NCBI GenBank assembly: GCA_958496175.1
Contig: OY292278.1
Span: 8,680,001 to 8,744,000, forward strand
From: Sisyra terminalis
Taxonomy: Eukaryota > Arthropoda > Insecta > Neuroptera > Sisyridae
Length of the DNA: 64,000 nucleotides
Direction: 5' to 3'
A program made the position numbers and the translations under genes. The stretch's first letter is position 1; each line of letters begins with the position of its first letter. Of the stretch, positions 13,205 through 24,832 are shown one piece after another. Under the pieces are notes generated by a model that saw only the letters and a program-made list of their open reading frames with translations, was not told where the DNA came from and did not search any database.

Positions 13205-14130
13205 TAGAGGTGCCGAATCAAAAATTTTGATTTTCCATTTACATAACATGGGAACAATACTCTATTGCACTTTGAAATTTTATAGCTCACGTTGGTGACA
13301 ATATTTCGGAATGACCAAGATGTATTCTTGTTGAAAATTGAACGATCTACAAAAAAGATAAACTACAAGTTTTTGATATATTTATTTTTTCAAAAGTTAT
13401 TCGACGTCAAAGTTGAACTAAAGAGAAATTTTAATATTTTTTCCAATTTTTTGACGCAAAATTTTATGGTAAAATTTTATAGGACATTATTTGTAGAGCA
13501 TTTTTTTTCCTATAACTTATCTCCATAAAAGTTTTTGATATTTTTCACAGGTCCTAAGTTATTTGCATTAAACTGAAAATATTCGTAATTTTATTGTTTT
13601 AAATTAATAATATTCCCTGAATTATTATATTTTTAACATAAAAATATTTTTTTAAATTTTAAGTAAATAACTTAGGACCTGTGAAAAATATCAAAAACTT
13701 TTATGGAAATAAGTTTTAGGAAGAAAAGTGCTCTACAAAAAATGTCCTATAAAATTTTCTCACAAAACTGATGGTTGCGTCAAAAAATTGAAAAAATATT
13801 AAAATTTCTCTTTAGTTCAACTTTGACCTCGAATAACTTTTGAAGGAATAAATATATCAAAAACTTCGAGACCTTTTTTGTAGATCGTTCAATTTCCTAC
13901 AAGAATATACCTCGGTCATTCCGAAATATTGTCAACAACGTGAGCTATACAATTTCAAAGTGCAAGAGAATATTGTTCCCATGTTATTTAATTAGAAAAT
14001 CGAAATTTGCGATGCGGCACTTCTTAATATTAATATTAAAAGCTTAAAATTTCACAGGTTTTTTTTTGTCATTATCAACAATATTTTCGATATAATTAAA
14101 AAAAATCATAATTTTTTTTGAATCAGTCTA
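13205..14130. mobile_element. Long palindromic element, family P1 (left end eroded)
   Basis: Two arms of about 400 bp are inverted copies around an AT-rich spacer at 13560-13670, flanked by AGGTCCTAAGTTATTTG and its complement. Arm modules are TCGAAATTTGCGATGCGGCA, CATGGGAACAAT, CGTTGGTGACAATATTTCGG and GATCTACAAAAAA. The right end is GAATCAGTC followed by TA. The matching left terminus is missing beyond about 13205. Other P1 copies lie at 14526-14815, 40567-41566, 59070-59470 and 60604-61603. No coding capacity. Confidence 0.85.
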
Positions 14131-14525
14131 ATATGTATATTATTATAGTTTTGAAATTTTTGTATGATTGAGATATTTTGTAATTATTTTAATTTCTTAT
14201 AGAAGCCTAATGAAGTTACGATACGTCATAAATCGTAGCTAATTGAATAGTAAAAATATAAATTAAAAAAATCGATCATAAACAACCTGAATTGTCTTTT
14301 TTTTTAAAAAATAAAAGCTGAGATCTGAATTTTATCATCTGTTATTATTGAATCTAGTGCAATATTTATGATAAGTTTTCGAGTTTCAAAGCTTTTTAAT
14401 TATTTTTCGCATTAAAAGCTTATTGGTTTCTTTAAACAATGAAATCTTTTTGCAATTATCTTTCCAATTAATCAACAAACAGAAAAATTTTGAACGAATT
14501 TTGGTGATTCAAAGTCATTTAAATT

Positions 14526-14815
14526 TTCGAATAACTTTTGAAGGAATAAATATATCAAAAACTTGTACAAAACCTTTTTTGTAGATCGTTCAATTGTCTA
14601 CAAGAATATACCTTGGTCATTCCGAAATATTGTCACCAACGTGAGCTATAAAATTCCAAAATGCCAGAGAATATTGTTTCCATGTTATTTAAATGGAAAA
14701 TCGAAATTTGCGATGCGACATCTCCTAATATTAATATTAAGAGCTTAAACTTCCACAGGATTTTTTTTGTCATTTCCAACAATTTTTTCGATATAATTAA
14801 GAAAAAAAAAATCAT
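14526..14815. mobile_element. Family P1, one arm only
   Basis: This matches the right arm of the P1 palindrome. It runs from AACTTTTGAAGGAATAAATA through GATCGTTCAATT, ATTCCGAAATATTGTCACC and CGAAATTTGCGATGCG to TTTTCGATATAATTAAG. The other arm and the outer terminus are absent, so it is a truncated copy. Confidence 0.8.
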
Positions 14816-16410
14816 TTCTACACTTCATAATTAATGAACAGTGGGATCTCAAAAAAAATATGAATAATGAGAACCACGATAAAGAAAGGTTTGTTAATAT
14901 TTTCCAAATTTTCTGTTCAAAAATCGGTGTTCAAGCCGTACATTTTAATAATGAGAACATTGTTGTTGTTTTTTTCCTCGTTTTTGATTTGTCGCGAGGA
15001 AATATTTCATCTTTCAATCGTTAAATATAGTAACACTAATTAGTAATTAGTAAGATGTATGTAAAATGTTTGCATTATTAAGATAGAAAAGAGGGATAAA
15101 ATACGACCAAACAGCTGCACCATCCTTAAAGATATCCACATAACCAATCCAAGCCACTTTCTATAATTTAGCTCATAGAAAATTTTGGCGACGATTCAAC
15201 TGCTTTGACTAAGTGATCTAATTAAATTGAAACAGTCTGATACTTACTCTAAATCTTGTTGTTTTACGCCCTTTTTTCTTCGGCACTATATATATATATA
15301 TATATGTCTATTTTTTTTTGCTTTTGGATATTTTTGTCGACGTTAATTTGTGATGTTAATTAAGTTTAATATTAGTTGAATAGATTTGATTTGAGTATTT
15401 TCTCGTTTTCTTTTTATTTTTCCCGTACCCAACGTCTTTGGTTATGGTTGGTGTCGATTTTCAAAGTGTTTACGCCGCTGTTTTCCGATTATTGTGAAAA
15501 AATGACGGCCGCTTGGTCCCACTAAATGGGACAGGGCGAACAAATGTGTCAAAGACGTGGATAATTACGTTACTGATTGCGATTGAGCCGACGATGCCGA
15601 CGTTTTATTATTACAGGAAAAGGGAGTCCAGTGCAAGTGCATTTTGCAAGTGTACGGATTCTTTAGGACTTTCAGAACATTAGTCACGCTCAAGTGGACC
15701 AACTAACGAGCAATATTTGCACTAGCCACTAACCCATTTTGTCCCTAGAAAACCAAAACCGAAAATTCCTTCCATATCTTTTCTCGGACATTTCTAAAAT
15801 GCTTGCAATTCATCAGAAACGAATTGATTTTTGATGAGGAAACAAAAACAAGTAAGAAAAAACAAAGCAGACGATAAATATATTAATAGGATTCTGTCTT
15901 TTTAAAATGTCTCGTCAATCAATCCATTTCACAGAGTCACTTTGAATTATTGTCATTTCCGTGGGTTAATTTTCAGTGAAGGTCGGGTGCTTAATGGACG
16001 ATGAACGTTAATAAATTTGTGAAATTCTTTATGGAAATTAATATGGAAGTTGATTAATTCAGGAGGAATTTTTTTCCGTAATTAAATAACGTATTTGCGA
16101 CGCTTTTTTTCCTAGAAGTTAATTTGTATGAGTAAATTAGTTTAAGGTGGACATAATTAATTTTTTCTGTTACTTAAACTGATGGTAATCTATGTGTACA
16201 AACTTTTTATAGCATTTATTACTAGAAATCAAATTGAAGCAATCTTAAACTAACATTTATGCTATACTTTTAAATGGAAGAAATATCAGAATTAGTCTTA
16301 TTTCGAAAGTGATTATTTTCGACATTTAAAAGATTTATTTTTGGGATACGTTAGAAAAAATTTAAAAAAAAATGAGTTATATGTATTTACATATTAGATA
16401 TTACATTATA
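14816..16410. other. Gene-free stretch with a base-balanced island
   Basis: Most of this is AT-rich and featureless. About 15420-15770 is more balanced, with many CG dinucleotides, for example in GACGGCCGCTTGG and GAGCCGACGATGCCGACG. It has no long open frame. A (TA)n microsatellite sits at about 15288-15305. The island could be a regulatory block of a distant gene; this is inference only. Confidence 0.4.
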
Positions 16411-17392
16411 AGATATAAAAAAAATTATCCAATATAATTAAGCTCTTAATTTCTTGATTAAACCGTACCGGAATCATGTTACTTTTACCATTTAAATAAC
16501 ATGGGATTATTTGACTTTTTACTTTTATTTATTTTTTCCCAGAAACAAATGTATGAAAAGATTTAAAGTTAAATTATTCTGACGTAAAATTTAACGCTCT
16601 ACAAAAAAGGTCTCTTATGAATTTTCGATCAAATCACTCTATTAAAAGTTATTCAACATTTAACTTGAATTAATTTGTTTAATTTGTATTTTGTAGTTTA
16701 TTCAACATTTAATTTGTTGACTTCAAGTTCTAAGAAAATTCTCATAGATAGCGTCAGGTGAAATGGTAAAAATTCGAATTTTAATTGAACTTTTGTCGAT
16801 AGTCTCATTAATAAGTATGAAATTCACTTTGTTGATACAAAATATTGATTAAAGTACGAAAATTTATCCTGGATAAATTGAATTCGGATCTTATGTAACC
16901 TGTTTTAATTGTCAAATAATGATTTTTTGTTTAATTTTCAATTCAAGCCATATAATCAACACAAATAATCACTGGCGCTCTAATGATAATAATTTTTATC
17001 TTTTTTTTCAATGATTTTATGGTTAAAAAAAATAAAAATGAGCAAAAAGTTGAAAATATTGCAAGATTTATACTAGGCACAAGTTTAATGTTGAATAACT
17101 TTTAATTGAGTGATTTAATCGAAAATTTGTATGAGACTTTTTTTGTAGAGCGTTAAATTTTACGTCAGAATAATTTAATTTTAAATCTTTTCATTCACTT
17201 GTTTCTGAGAAAAAAAAATTAAAAGTAAAAAGTCAAATAATCCCATGTTATTTAAATGGTAAAATTAACTTGATTCCGGTACGGTTTAATCAAGAAATGA
17301 AGAGCTTAATTATAGTGGATAATTTTTTTATATCTTAAAAAATGCAGGGGGTGATTGCTGTAAAAAATCGATTTGGGAAATAACGGACACCC
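16411..17392. mobile_element. Long palindromic element, family P3 (left terminus eroded)
   Basis: The arms are inverted copies. On the left are TTATCCAATATAATTAAGC, CTTAATTTCTTGATTAAACC and CGCTCTACAAAAAAGGTC. The complements lie at about 17110-17340. The right terminus is AACGGACACCC followed by TA. The left terminus is lost. The complete sister copy is at 23908-24832. Non-coding. Confidence 0.83.
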
Positions 17393-17986
17393 TATTACAT
17401 ATATAGTTTTCTAATATTAGTTTCTTACTAAGAATTAACAATATAATATGATAAGTAGAAAAAAAAGTATATCGTTAATATAAACCGCCAAATAAAAGAG
17501 GTTTTTACTGATTTCACCGAGCTTTATAAAAATTGTTCACTCTTTCTTCTAAAGGATTAAAATATTGCCCGTTTTTGTCTTTTATTCAAAATTTAGCATT
17601 TCCTTATGCACTTTTCGGATATTATTAGTTAAAAAAATAATTTAAACAACAATTGTTTAAGGAATATCAGTGTCAGGGATATAATGTAATGTTAAGAAGT
17701 ACTCCGGTTGGAGACCATTGTTTTGCATTATGAATTAGGTGAAACTTTTAGAATTCTTCTTGCTTTTTCGTTGGGATGTTTTGCAAGACTTTGACGATAT
17801 GATTTACGTATTATTGTAGCTTCTAGATCCGCTATGTACCTAAGGATAATTATGATCCATTGCTAGTTTGAAGCGCCATGTGTAGCTCTTAAGACTTTAG
17901 ATTGGCAACGATTTATTATTAGCAGATTTGATTTTCTTCTTGAGTCTCATAATTAAAGGTCAAATATCCCAATTAGAGCTTTCGAT
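17393..17986. other. AT-rich spacer, nothing recognised
   Basis: No open frame of note, no repeat partner and no RNA gene were seen. Confidence 0.5.
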
Positions 17987-18221
17987 TTGGAGCATTTTTT
18001 TGAAACCCCGGGGAAACCAGGGTCAAACACTCTAGTTCTAATTAGTTTCATTATTATTTGGAAGATTACTAGTTTAGTTTTAGTGCTAACATTTGATTTT
18101 TGAAGGAGTACATAAAAAATCAAAAGTTAGCACTAAAATTAAGCTACAAAACTACAAAACAATAATCAAACCTATTGGAACTAAAGTGTTTGACCCTGGT
18201 TTCCCCGAACGCTAAAAAAAT
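17987..18221. mobile_element. Small hairpin MITE with GC-rich ends
   Basis: The left arm has GAGCATTTTTTTGAAACC, GGGGAAACCAGGGTCAAACA and CTAGTT. The right arm is the complement, TGTTTGACCCTGGTTTCCCC then AAAAAAATG. An inner palindrome pairs TTTTAGTGCTAAC with GTTAGCACTAAAA. The whole 235 bp can fold into one hairpin. No coding capacity; superfamily unknown. Confidence 0.8.
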
Positions 18222-18299
18222 GTAAGAAAATATAATTTTTCTTTAAGTTTGGTAAGTCATTGAATTCCTCCAAAACAGCAGGACCTTTTCTACTGAAAT

Positions 18300-19230
18300 T
18301 TTCTGTGTATGGGGAACCTGCGGCGGAACGGGGTACCTCAGTTTTAATTAGAATTTACAAGAGATTTAAAGAAACAATCTCATTGTTTTGTAATCTATAT
18401 ATTTATTTAATTCATTCTTTACAAATAAAAAAAGAGTTTATTGATTTTAATTAATAATTGATATTCAAAATTTAGAATTCAAAAATAAATGGAAATTCCC
18501 CATTCTACCCCACCCTCTGGGGCACAATGGGAAATGAACCTGGGGCGCAATAGAGTACTTGTTATTGACTTAGTTGGCAGATGAAGACACTGTCATCATC
18601 AACTAGTTTAGCCCAGCTCATGCCAAATGTGCCCATTTTTGACAAATACTGCAGGAACACCAATTTTAGTTAGATTTGGAGTATAAATCCTGGCAGTATA
18701 AGCAGATTACCTCTGCATCTTCTGGCCTTTCTTATATATGGACTGTCGGCTAGTTTTCCTTATATATGTACGCACTATCTGCTGATAAAATAAAAATGTC
18801 TACCTGAATGGGAAATACTATCTGAATGGTATATCCCATTCCGCCCCACCCATTGTGCCCCAAAGCACCTTTCCCCCAAGGACGACTATTATGGCAGGAT
18901 ATATTGGTTATATTTGAATTATCACTGGGCTTTTAGTTAGTCAACAATATGTTTTAATAAACATGTCATGTTAATATTCCAACAAAAAATAGAACATAGG
19001 ATAATTATCTTAGTGGTACTTTGCAAAAATTAGAAATCGGAAACGTTTATTTAGACTTTTGATAAAAATAAAAACAACTGCACTCTTTACTGGCGATAGC
19101 CACTTTTTATAATGCAGCACAGTTAATTGAACATTGAGTATGATTTTTACGCGTTTTTGTCACCTGTAACAAGCGCTAATTCCATTTCCCATTCCACCCC
19201 GGTACCCCATTTCGTCCCGTGTTCCTATAT
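18300..19230. mobile_element. Probable TIR element with GC-rich blocks
   Basis: The block GGAACGGGGTACC near 18325 has an inverted partner, CGGTACCCCATTTCGTCCCG, near 19201. Nested inside, CCCCACCCTCTGGGGCACAA (18509-18528) is followed by CCCACCCATTGTGCCCC (18845-18861). These C/G-rich blocks are strongly unlike the flanks. I read this as a non-autonomous element. The boundaries are approximate and no target duplication was confirmed. Confidence 0.5.
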
Positions 19231-19695
19231 ATTTGAATAGGTCTCTGGATGGTTTAGATTCATAATTGGACCCTTTAGGTGACAAAGGTGAAAAGATTAG
19301 ACCTATTTTATCTGCTCACAAAACGAAATTTCAAATTTAATAATCAAAAGGCCGTTACAATGATGCATTATTACAAGTTGATTTTATGGATTCTCATGTG
19401 CATATAAAGAAAATTGAATTGGCAATTTTATAGTGTTTGTTATGTAAAAATGCGTAACTATTCGATGAATATATTGAATTTTAACTACATTAAAGTTTGT
19501 AGTTGAAAAACAAGATATTATTTAGAACGTGAAAATCAAATTAAAAGAATTAATGAAAATCAAAATAAACAACAATCTTCTTTAAAGAAATCTGTTCAAA
19601 AAATAATCGAAGATTATGAAGAAAATAGATGAAAATGCAAAGATGGATAATATAATCCAGGGGTGACCAATTCGTGGCACACTTTGAAACTTTGA
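19231..19695. other. AT-rich spacer, nothing recognised
   Basis: No gene or repeat partner was identified. Confidence 0.5.
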
Positions 19696-20573
19696 AGAAT
19701 ATATCGAACTAATATTAAGAAGTCTATAATGATTAATTTCGATTTTTTATTTGTGCATTCATTTTTACGTCAATGCTGTCAAACTATCAAGGTAAAAAAA
19801 CTCATCTGCTGAAAAATTTATAAAAAATTAAATTCCCTATAAAAAACGTTTCTTTGGAAATTTTTGCTACACACGCCGTTTCCGAATTTCCAAAAGCTTT
19901 AAACATTGATATAATTTTTAGATTTATCTTCTTTATTTCGGAATTTTGTAACTAACGAATAAATAAATATATTGAAATGAACAATATAGATTCTTGAAAG
20001 GAAGTTAATGCTCTACAAAAAAAGTCTTTTAACGTTTTTACATAAACTCACTCTTTCAAAATTAGTTCAACAACGAAAAAAACAATAATTTAATTTTTCC
20101 TTCAACTTTAATTGTGAATAACTTATGAAAAAGTGATTTTATGTAAAAACGTTAAGAGACCTTTTTTGTAGAGCATTAAATTTCCTTTAAGAACCTATAT
20201 TGTTCATTTCTATATATTTATTTGTTCGTTAGTTACAAAATTCCAAAATAAAGAAGATAAATCTAAAAATGATATCAATGTTTAATGCTTGATTATTCGG
20301 AAACGGCGTGTCTGGCAAAAATTTTCAAAACACGTTTTTTGTAGGGAATTTAATTTTCTATAAATATATGTGCAGATGATTTTTTCTACTTTGATAGTTT
20401 GACAGCATTGACGCAAAAACAAAAGCACAAATAAAAAATCGAAATTAAAGATGATAGACCTCTTAATATTAATATTAAGGGCTCAAACCTTCTCGATATT
20501 TGTTTTTGTCGCCTTGAACAATATTTTCGATATACTTTTCAAAAAAAAAAATAGTCGATTTTTTTGGCCCAGT
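19696..20573. mobile_element. Long palindromic element, family P2 (left terminus eroded)
   Basis: Inverted arms share GTCAATGCTGTCAAACTATC, TTAATGCTCTACAAAAAA and AACATTGATATAATTTTTAG modules and their complements. The right end is TTTTTGGCCCAGTTTA. Sister copies are 36197-37161 (complete) and 35739-36146 (half). The centre lies near 20085. Non-coding. Confidence 0.82.
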
Positions 20574-22185
20574 TTATTACACAGTATATATTTTCTTCCT
20601 TCCTTTTCCGGGAAAATTGATTTTGACCTTCAAAAATAATGAATTATAATAAAAAAACAACTAATGAAATATTTTAGCGAACGAAAGTTGTAAGTATCTC
20701 AAACTTTTGTAGGTAAAGTTTATAATTTTGAGAAATTGATAAGAAATTAAAATTTTTCAATTTTATTTCGATTATAATGATATGATATTTTCCTTCTGTA
20801 TTTGATTCAACATATAGCCTGGTCGCCCTACCTTTCTTGAACTTGTCAAACATTCATTTGGCTATTAATATTTTTTTCATTTCCAAATGAAAAAATAATA
20901 TTTGTGCAGCAATAAAAATACATTTTAATATCTTTATAGCGTTTTTCACACGTATAGAGAAACATTGACGAAAAAAAAAATCCTCCCACAGTCGATACAC
21001 GAACGAAACATCCCCATATATCCATTCTATTTTCATTCTGTTGATCTTTCTGTGATGAATTCGTGGTTTGATCACCATCAGAATCATCATCGTGTCACTA
21101 ATTTAATTTAAGTCCACCCCCGTGCCGTCTCCCATCGTGCCAAAGCCCATCTCCAAGTGATCATTCTGTACAAATGAGCGTCTCACGCTCATTTCCAACA
21201 AGATCACATCTCGAAAACTTTTCACAAAAATATCCAACAAACTAACGACGTAACGAGTAGCATAATTAATTCAACTAATTACTTGAAAAACATACCAAAG
21301 AAATGAAATATGTGAACACATCCTCCTCCATAGATCTCAACGATCAAGCTGATTATGATGACGATGATGACGAGATCTTCTTAAATATTTTTCAAACCAT
21401 GCATGAACAGTGCTCTCATTTTTTCCACGGCCACACACCCGCCATGTGCAATCCTCGAAACGTTGCTTCGCTCTTCTACTGGCCCCAACAAATTATCGAT
21501 TTGTATCTCATTTTTAACAAGTTTCACGTCAATGTAAAATCGAAATTAATCTAACGTCTGTCTCGTTTTCAACGTTACAGATCATCTCGCATGAGGCGAA
21601 GGGAAACTCAGAGATGGCTGGGACATATTAGGATTTTTTTTCGTTGCCGGGATACGTAGTCGGGAGAGCGATAGAGATGGGATACTTGGGAGGATTTTGG
21701 TAGTCGAACATTTGTGTTTTGACAGGCAGCCGCCAAGCTCCCTAAATACAACAAACAACATGACATGTAACAGACTGTGTCATTTGTCACGTGAAATGGC
21801 GCGTGGCTCTCGTTTGGCTTCTTTGGCTTTTTGGTCGCACCGCCACCATCACCGCCATATCTTTCTGTAATAATAATATTGAAATACATCTCATTATTTC
21901 ATGATGCTTTGTGAGAGGAACAAATGATCTTCATTATTATTTCAAACGGAAGAATGCGAGGAAATTTCTCAAGACAATACAGTTGAATCTCAAGCACATA
22001 TCAAGCTTTGCAAATGAATCATTTGGAATACAATATCATTTGTAATTCTCTGGATAATCTTTTCAATTAATACACACTTTTAAGTAAGCTTTTAAAACAA
22101 TATTCTTTCGAAAATCATTGACATATTCTTCTTTTTCTTAATCCAACATCACTGCCGATGTATGGCAATTAAAAAAATGGCTATC
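20574..22185. other. Unassigned stretch with base-balanced DNA and an acidic open frame
   Basis: From about 21000 to 21900 the DNA is much richer in G and C than its surroundings. A plus-strand frame at 21303-21554 (83 codons) contains the run DDDDDE, uses C or G at roughly half of its third positions, and has a donor-like GTAAAA near 21535. I recognise no family and see no upstream exon. It may be an exon of an unseen gene, or conserved non-coding DNA that happens to be open. Confidence 0.3.
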
Positions 22186-22189
22186 ACGT

Positions 22190-22610
22190 GGGGAGTTCCA
22201 GGTTTCTCAGAACCTGTTGGATAGTCCTTCTCCAGCGATTACGCTCTTTTGCCTGTCGCGTTGCGGATGCGAAACTCGAATCTTTTCCACCACTTCCGTC
22301 CAACGGGTTGGCGATCGCTCTCGTTTTCTTTTTCCTTCAGGTCGTCCTTGTACCATTACCTTTTCCATGGTCTCGTGGTGCGCGATATGTCCGAAAAACC
22401 TGAAGATTCGTCCATACGTCAGTGAATAGTCTTTGGACTGGCTTAACTTTGTTCAAGACAGAGACATTAGTTCTTTCAGCCGTCCATGGGATTTGTAGCA
22501 TTCTCCTCCAGACCCACATTTCGAAGGCATCAATTCGTCGCCGATCAGCTGTACATCCTGATAGTCCACGTTTCCGAAGCGTACGAGAAGATAGGAAAAA
22601 TCAGTGTACC
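22190..22610 (-). pseudogene. Non-LTR retrotransposon fragment (end of reverse transcriptase ORF)
   Basis: The minus strand reads ASETWTIR, then DAFEMWVWRRMLQIPWT and AERTNVSVLN. After a frame change it continues with GRPEGKRKRERSPTRWTEVV. This order is characteristic of the C-terminal part of LINE endonuclease-reverse transcriptase proteins, which end with an M(W)RRML.IPWT block and a GKR.RGR.PTRW block. At least one frameshift separates the two blocks, near 22390, so it is a dead, 5'-truncated copy. The RTE or CR1/Jockey clade cannot be decided from this short piece. Confidence 0.85.
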
Positions 22611-22737
22611 AACCAATCTGATTTTAGTAGCTTTTAATATGTTACGTTTAATTAACATATTACTTTAACTAAAATCAAATTAACTGATACTTTCAGTAGG
22701 TAGGTAACTATAGTTAGTGATTGAACGAAAAGCTTTT

Positions 22738-23257
22738 TTCTACTAAAGGACATAGGACGATAAGTATAGTGAATCGGCCCCAGATTGGGTATTTGGTTCA
22801 TAATTTCAGGGTACGTTGGTACTATTAAGATACATTAATTCGACAAGTTTCAGATCTCTATGTATTACCCGTTTTTTCAAAAATCGAAAAAAGCTGGAAA
22901 TCAGAAAACAAATTTTTTTTTTCAGACACCTGTCAATTGATTGGTTTGAATTTTGGATATGTTATAGAAGCAGATGGTAGCTTTTAGAAAAAAAAAATTA
23001 AGAGCTATACCGGTTTATTAGATCCTTGAAACATAGAGCTTTTTTTTAATTTTTAACCATGATACAATTTTGGTACAATTACGAAACTATTTTTTTCGGA
23101 TTTCCCATTCCAATTTCCAGCTTTTTTCGATTTTTGAAGAAATGGTAATATATAGGGATCTGAAACTTGCCGAATCAATGTACCATACCCTGAAATTATC
23201 AACCAAATACCCTTCTGGGACCGACTCAATATACTTATTGTCCAATGTCCTTCAAAC
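22738..23257. mobile_element. Hairpin element with TIR AAGGACATAGGACGATAAGT
   Basis: The left arm carries GGACGATAAGTATAGTGAAT, GGGTATTTGGTTCATAATTT, CAAGTTTCAGATCTCTAT and AAAATCGAAAAAAGCTGGAA. The right arm is the inverted copy, ending CTTATTGTCCAATGTCCTT. The overlapping open frames on both strands near 23053-23346 are by-products of the palindrome. Non-coding. Confidence 0.8.
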
Positions 23258-23907
23258 TTTAACAAATATATATGTTTTAGAGTCAAAATTGTCAAGTATA
23301 TTAGTGGAAAATCAGCCTGGTATACTCCTTTATTAAAATAGGTCATCGAACTAATTGTAGGCTCAATTTAATTAAAACTCAAAATCACAAAATTCAAACA
23401 TCAATCATTTAATTGGCAATACCACAATATCATTGTTCCAAAACAATTTGTCGAGGACTGTACGGGTGGAAAGTATGTAAAGATTTTTTTCTTGTGATTT
23501 ACAAAATTAACATATGCTAACTTAGGAAGGTTGACTAAAAGATTTATTTACTACTAGGCAATTTGAGGTTTTAAGAATTTTACGAATCCTAATTCCCGAT
23601 AAATATTGTATCTGAAGTATTGTATTTTAATTTAATACAGAATTTTATATAAATCGGTTTATTTTTTTTTTTTTTTTTGGTTAAAAGAAGATATACCAAC
23701 TGACATAAAAGCTTTTCAAAAGAAGGCAAATTTGGAATAAAGACATTTATAAGTAAAATTTTACTTTTTATGTACCGAATTAGATTAAAATTATATATAT
23801 TAACATCTTACATACTTTTCAATTACATACTTAAACACTTTAATTTTATTTAAATGATTTATTTTCCTGTAGGAACAGGAAATTCAAATCGAAACTGATA
23901 CCTAGTA
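23258..23907. other. AT-rich spacer
   Basis: No gene recognised. A poly-T run lies at about 23662-23679. Confidence 0.5.
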
Positions 23908-24832
23908 GGGTGTCCGTTATTTCCCAAATTGATTTTTTTACAGCGATCGCCCCCTGAATTTTTATTTTAAGATATAAAAAAAATTATCCAATACAATTAA
24001 GCTCTTAATTTCTTGATTAAACCGTGCCGGAATCATGTTACTTTTACTATTTAAATAACATGGTATTATTTGCCTTTTAATTTTTTTTCTCAGAAACCAA
24101 TGAATAAAAAGAGTAAAGGTTTAATTATTCTGACGTAATTTAATGCTCTACAAAAAAGGACACTTATAAATTTTCGATTAAATCACTCTATTAAAAGTTA
24201 TTCAACATTTAACTTGTGCCTTATATAAATCTTGCAATATTTTCAACTTTTTGCTCATTTTTACATTTTTAAACTATAAAATCATTGGAAAAGAAGATAA
24301 AAATTATTATCATTAGAGCGCAAGTGATTATTTGTGTTAATTTTATGGCTTGAACTGAAAATTAAACAGAAAAAAAAACATTTTTTGTCAATTAAAACCG
24401 GTGACATAAGATCCGAATTCGCTATAGCCGTGAAATTCAATTTATCCAGGATAAATTTTCGTACTTTAATCAATATCATCATTTTTATTGAGCCTATAGT
24501 CGATTGATTTGTCGTTAAAAAGTTAAATGTTGAATAACTTTTAATGGAGTAATTTAATCAAAAATTCATGAGAGACTTTTTTTGTAGAGCGTTAAATTTT
24601 ACGTCAGAATAATTTAACTTTAACTCTTTTAATTTATTTGTTTCTGAGAAAAAAATAAAAGAAAAAAGTCAAATAATCCCATGTAATTTAAATGGTAAAA
24701 GTAATATGATTCCGGCACGGTTTAATCAAGAAATTAAGAGCTTAATTGTATTGGATAATTTTTTTATATCTTTAACTAAAAATTCAGGGAGCGATCGCTG
24801 TAAAAAAATCAATTTGGGAAATAACGGACACC
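23908..24832. mobile_element. Long palindromic element, family P3, complete
   Basis: TIRs begin GGGTGTCCGTTATTTCCCAA and include a TTACAGCGATCGC block, with exact inverse at the right end (GCGATCGCTG...AACGGACACC). The element is preceded by TA. The arms extend over about 450 bp each, with CTCTACAAAAAAGG modules and a CTTAATTTCTTGATTAAACC module. Together with the TA flank this suggests a Tc1/mariner-type MITE. No transposase remains. Confidence 0.87.

Noticed and set aside
13055..13528. Open frames of 64-78 codons on both strands
   Set aside because: They fall within or at the edge of a P1 palindrome; the same frames recur, broken, in the other copies of the element.
23053..23346. Paired open frames of 97 and 88 codons on opposite strands
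   Set aside because: Both lie within the hairpin element at 22738-23257 or its flank. The mirrored openness is due to shared sequence, not coding.
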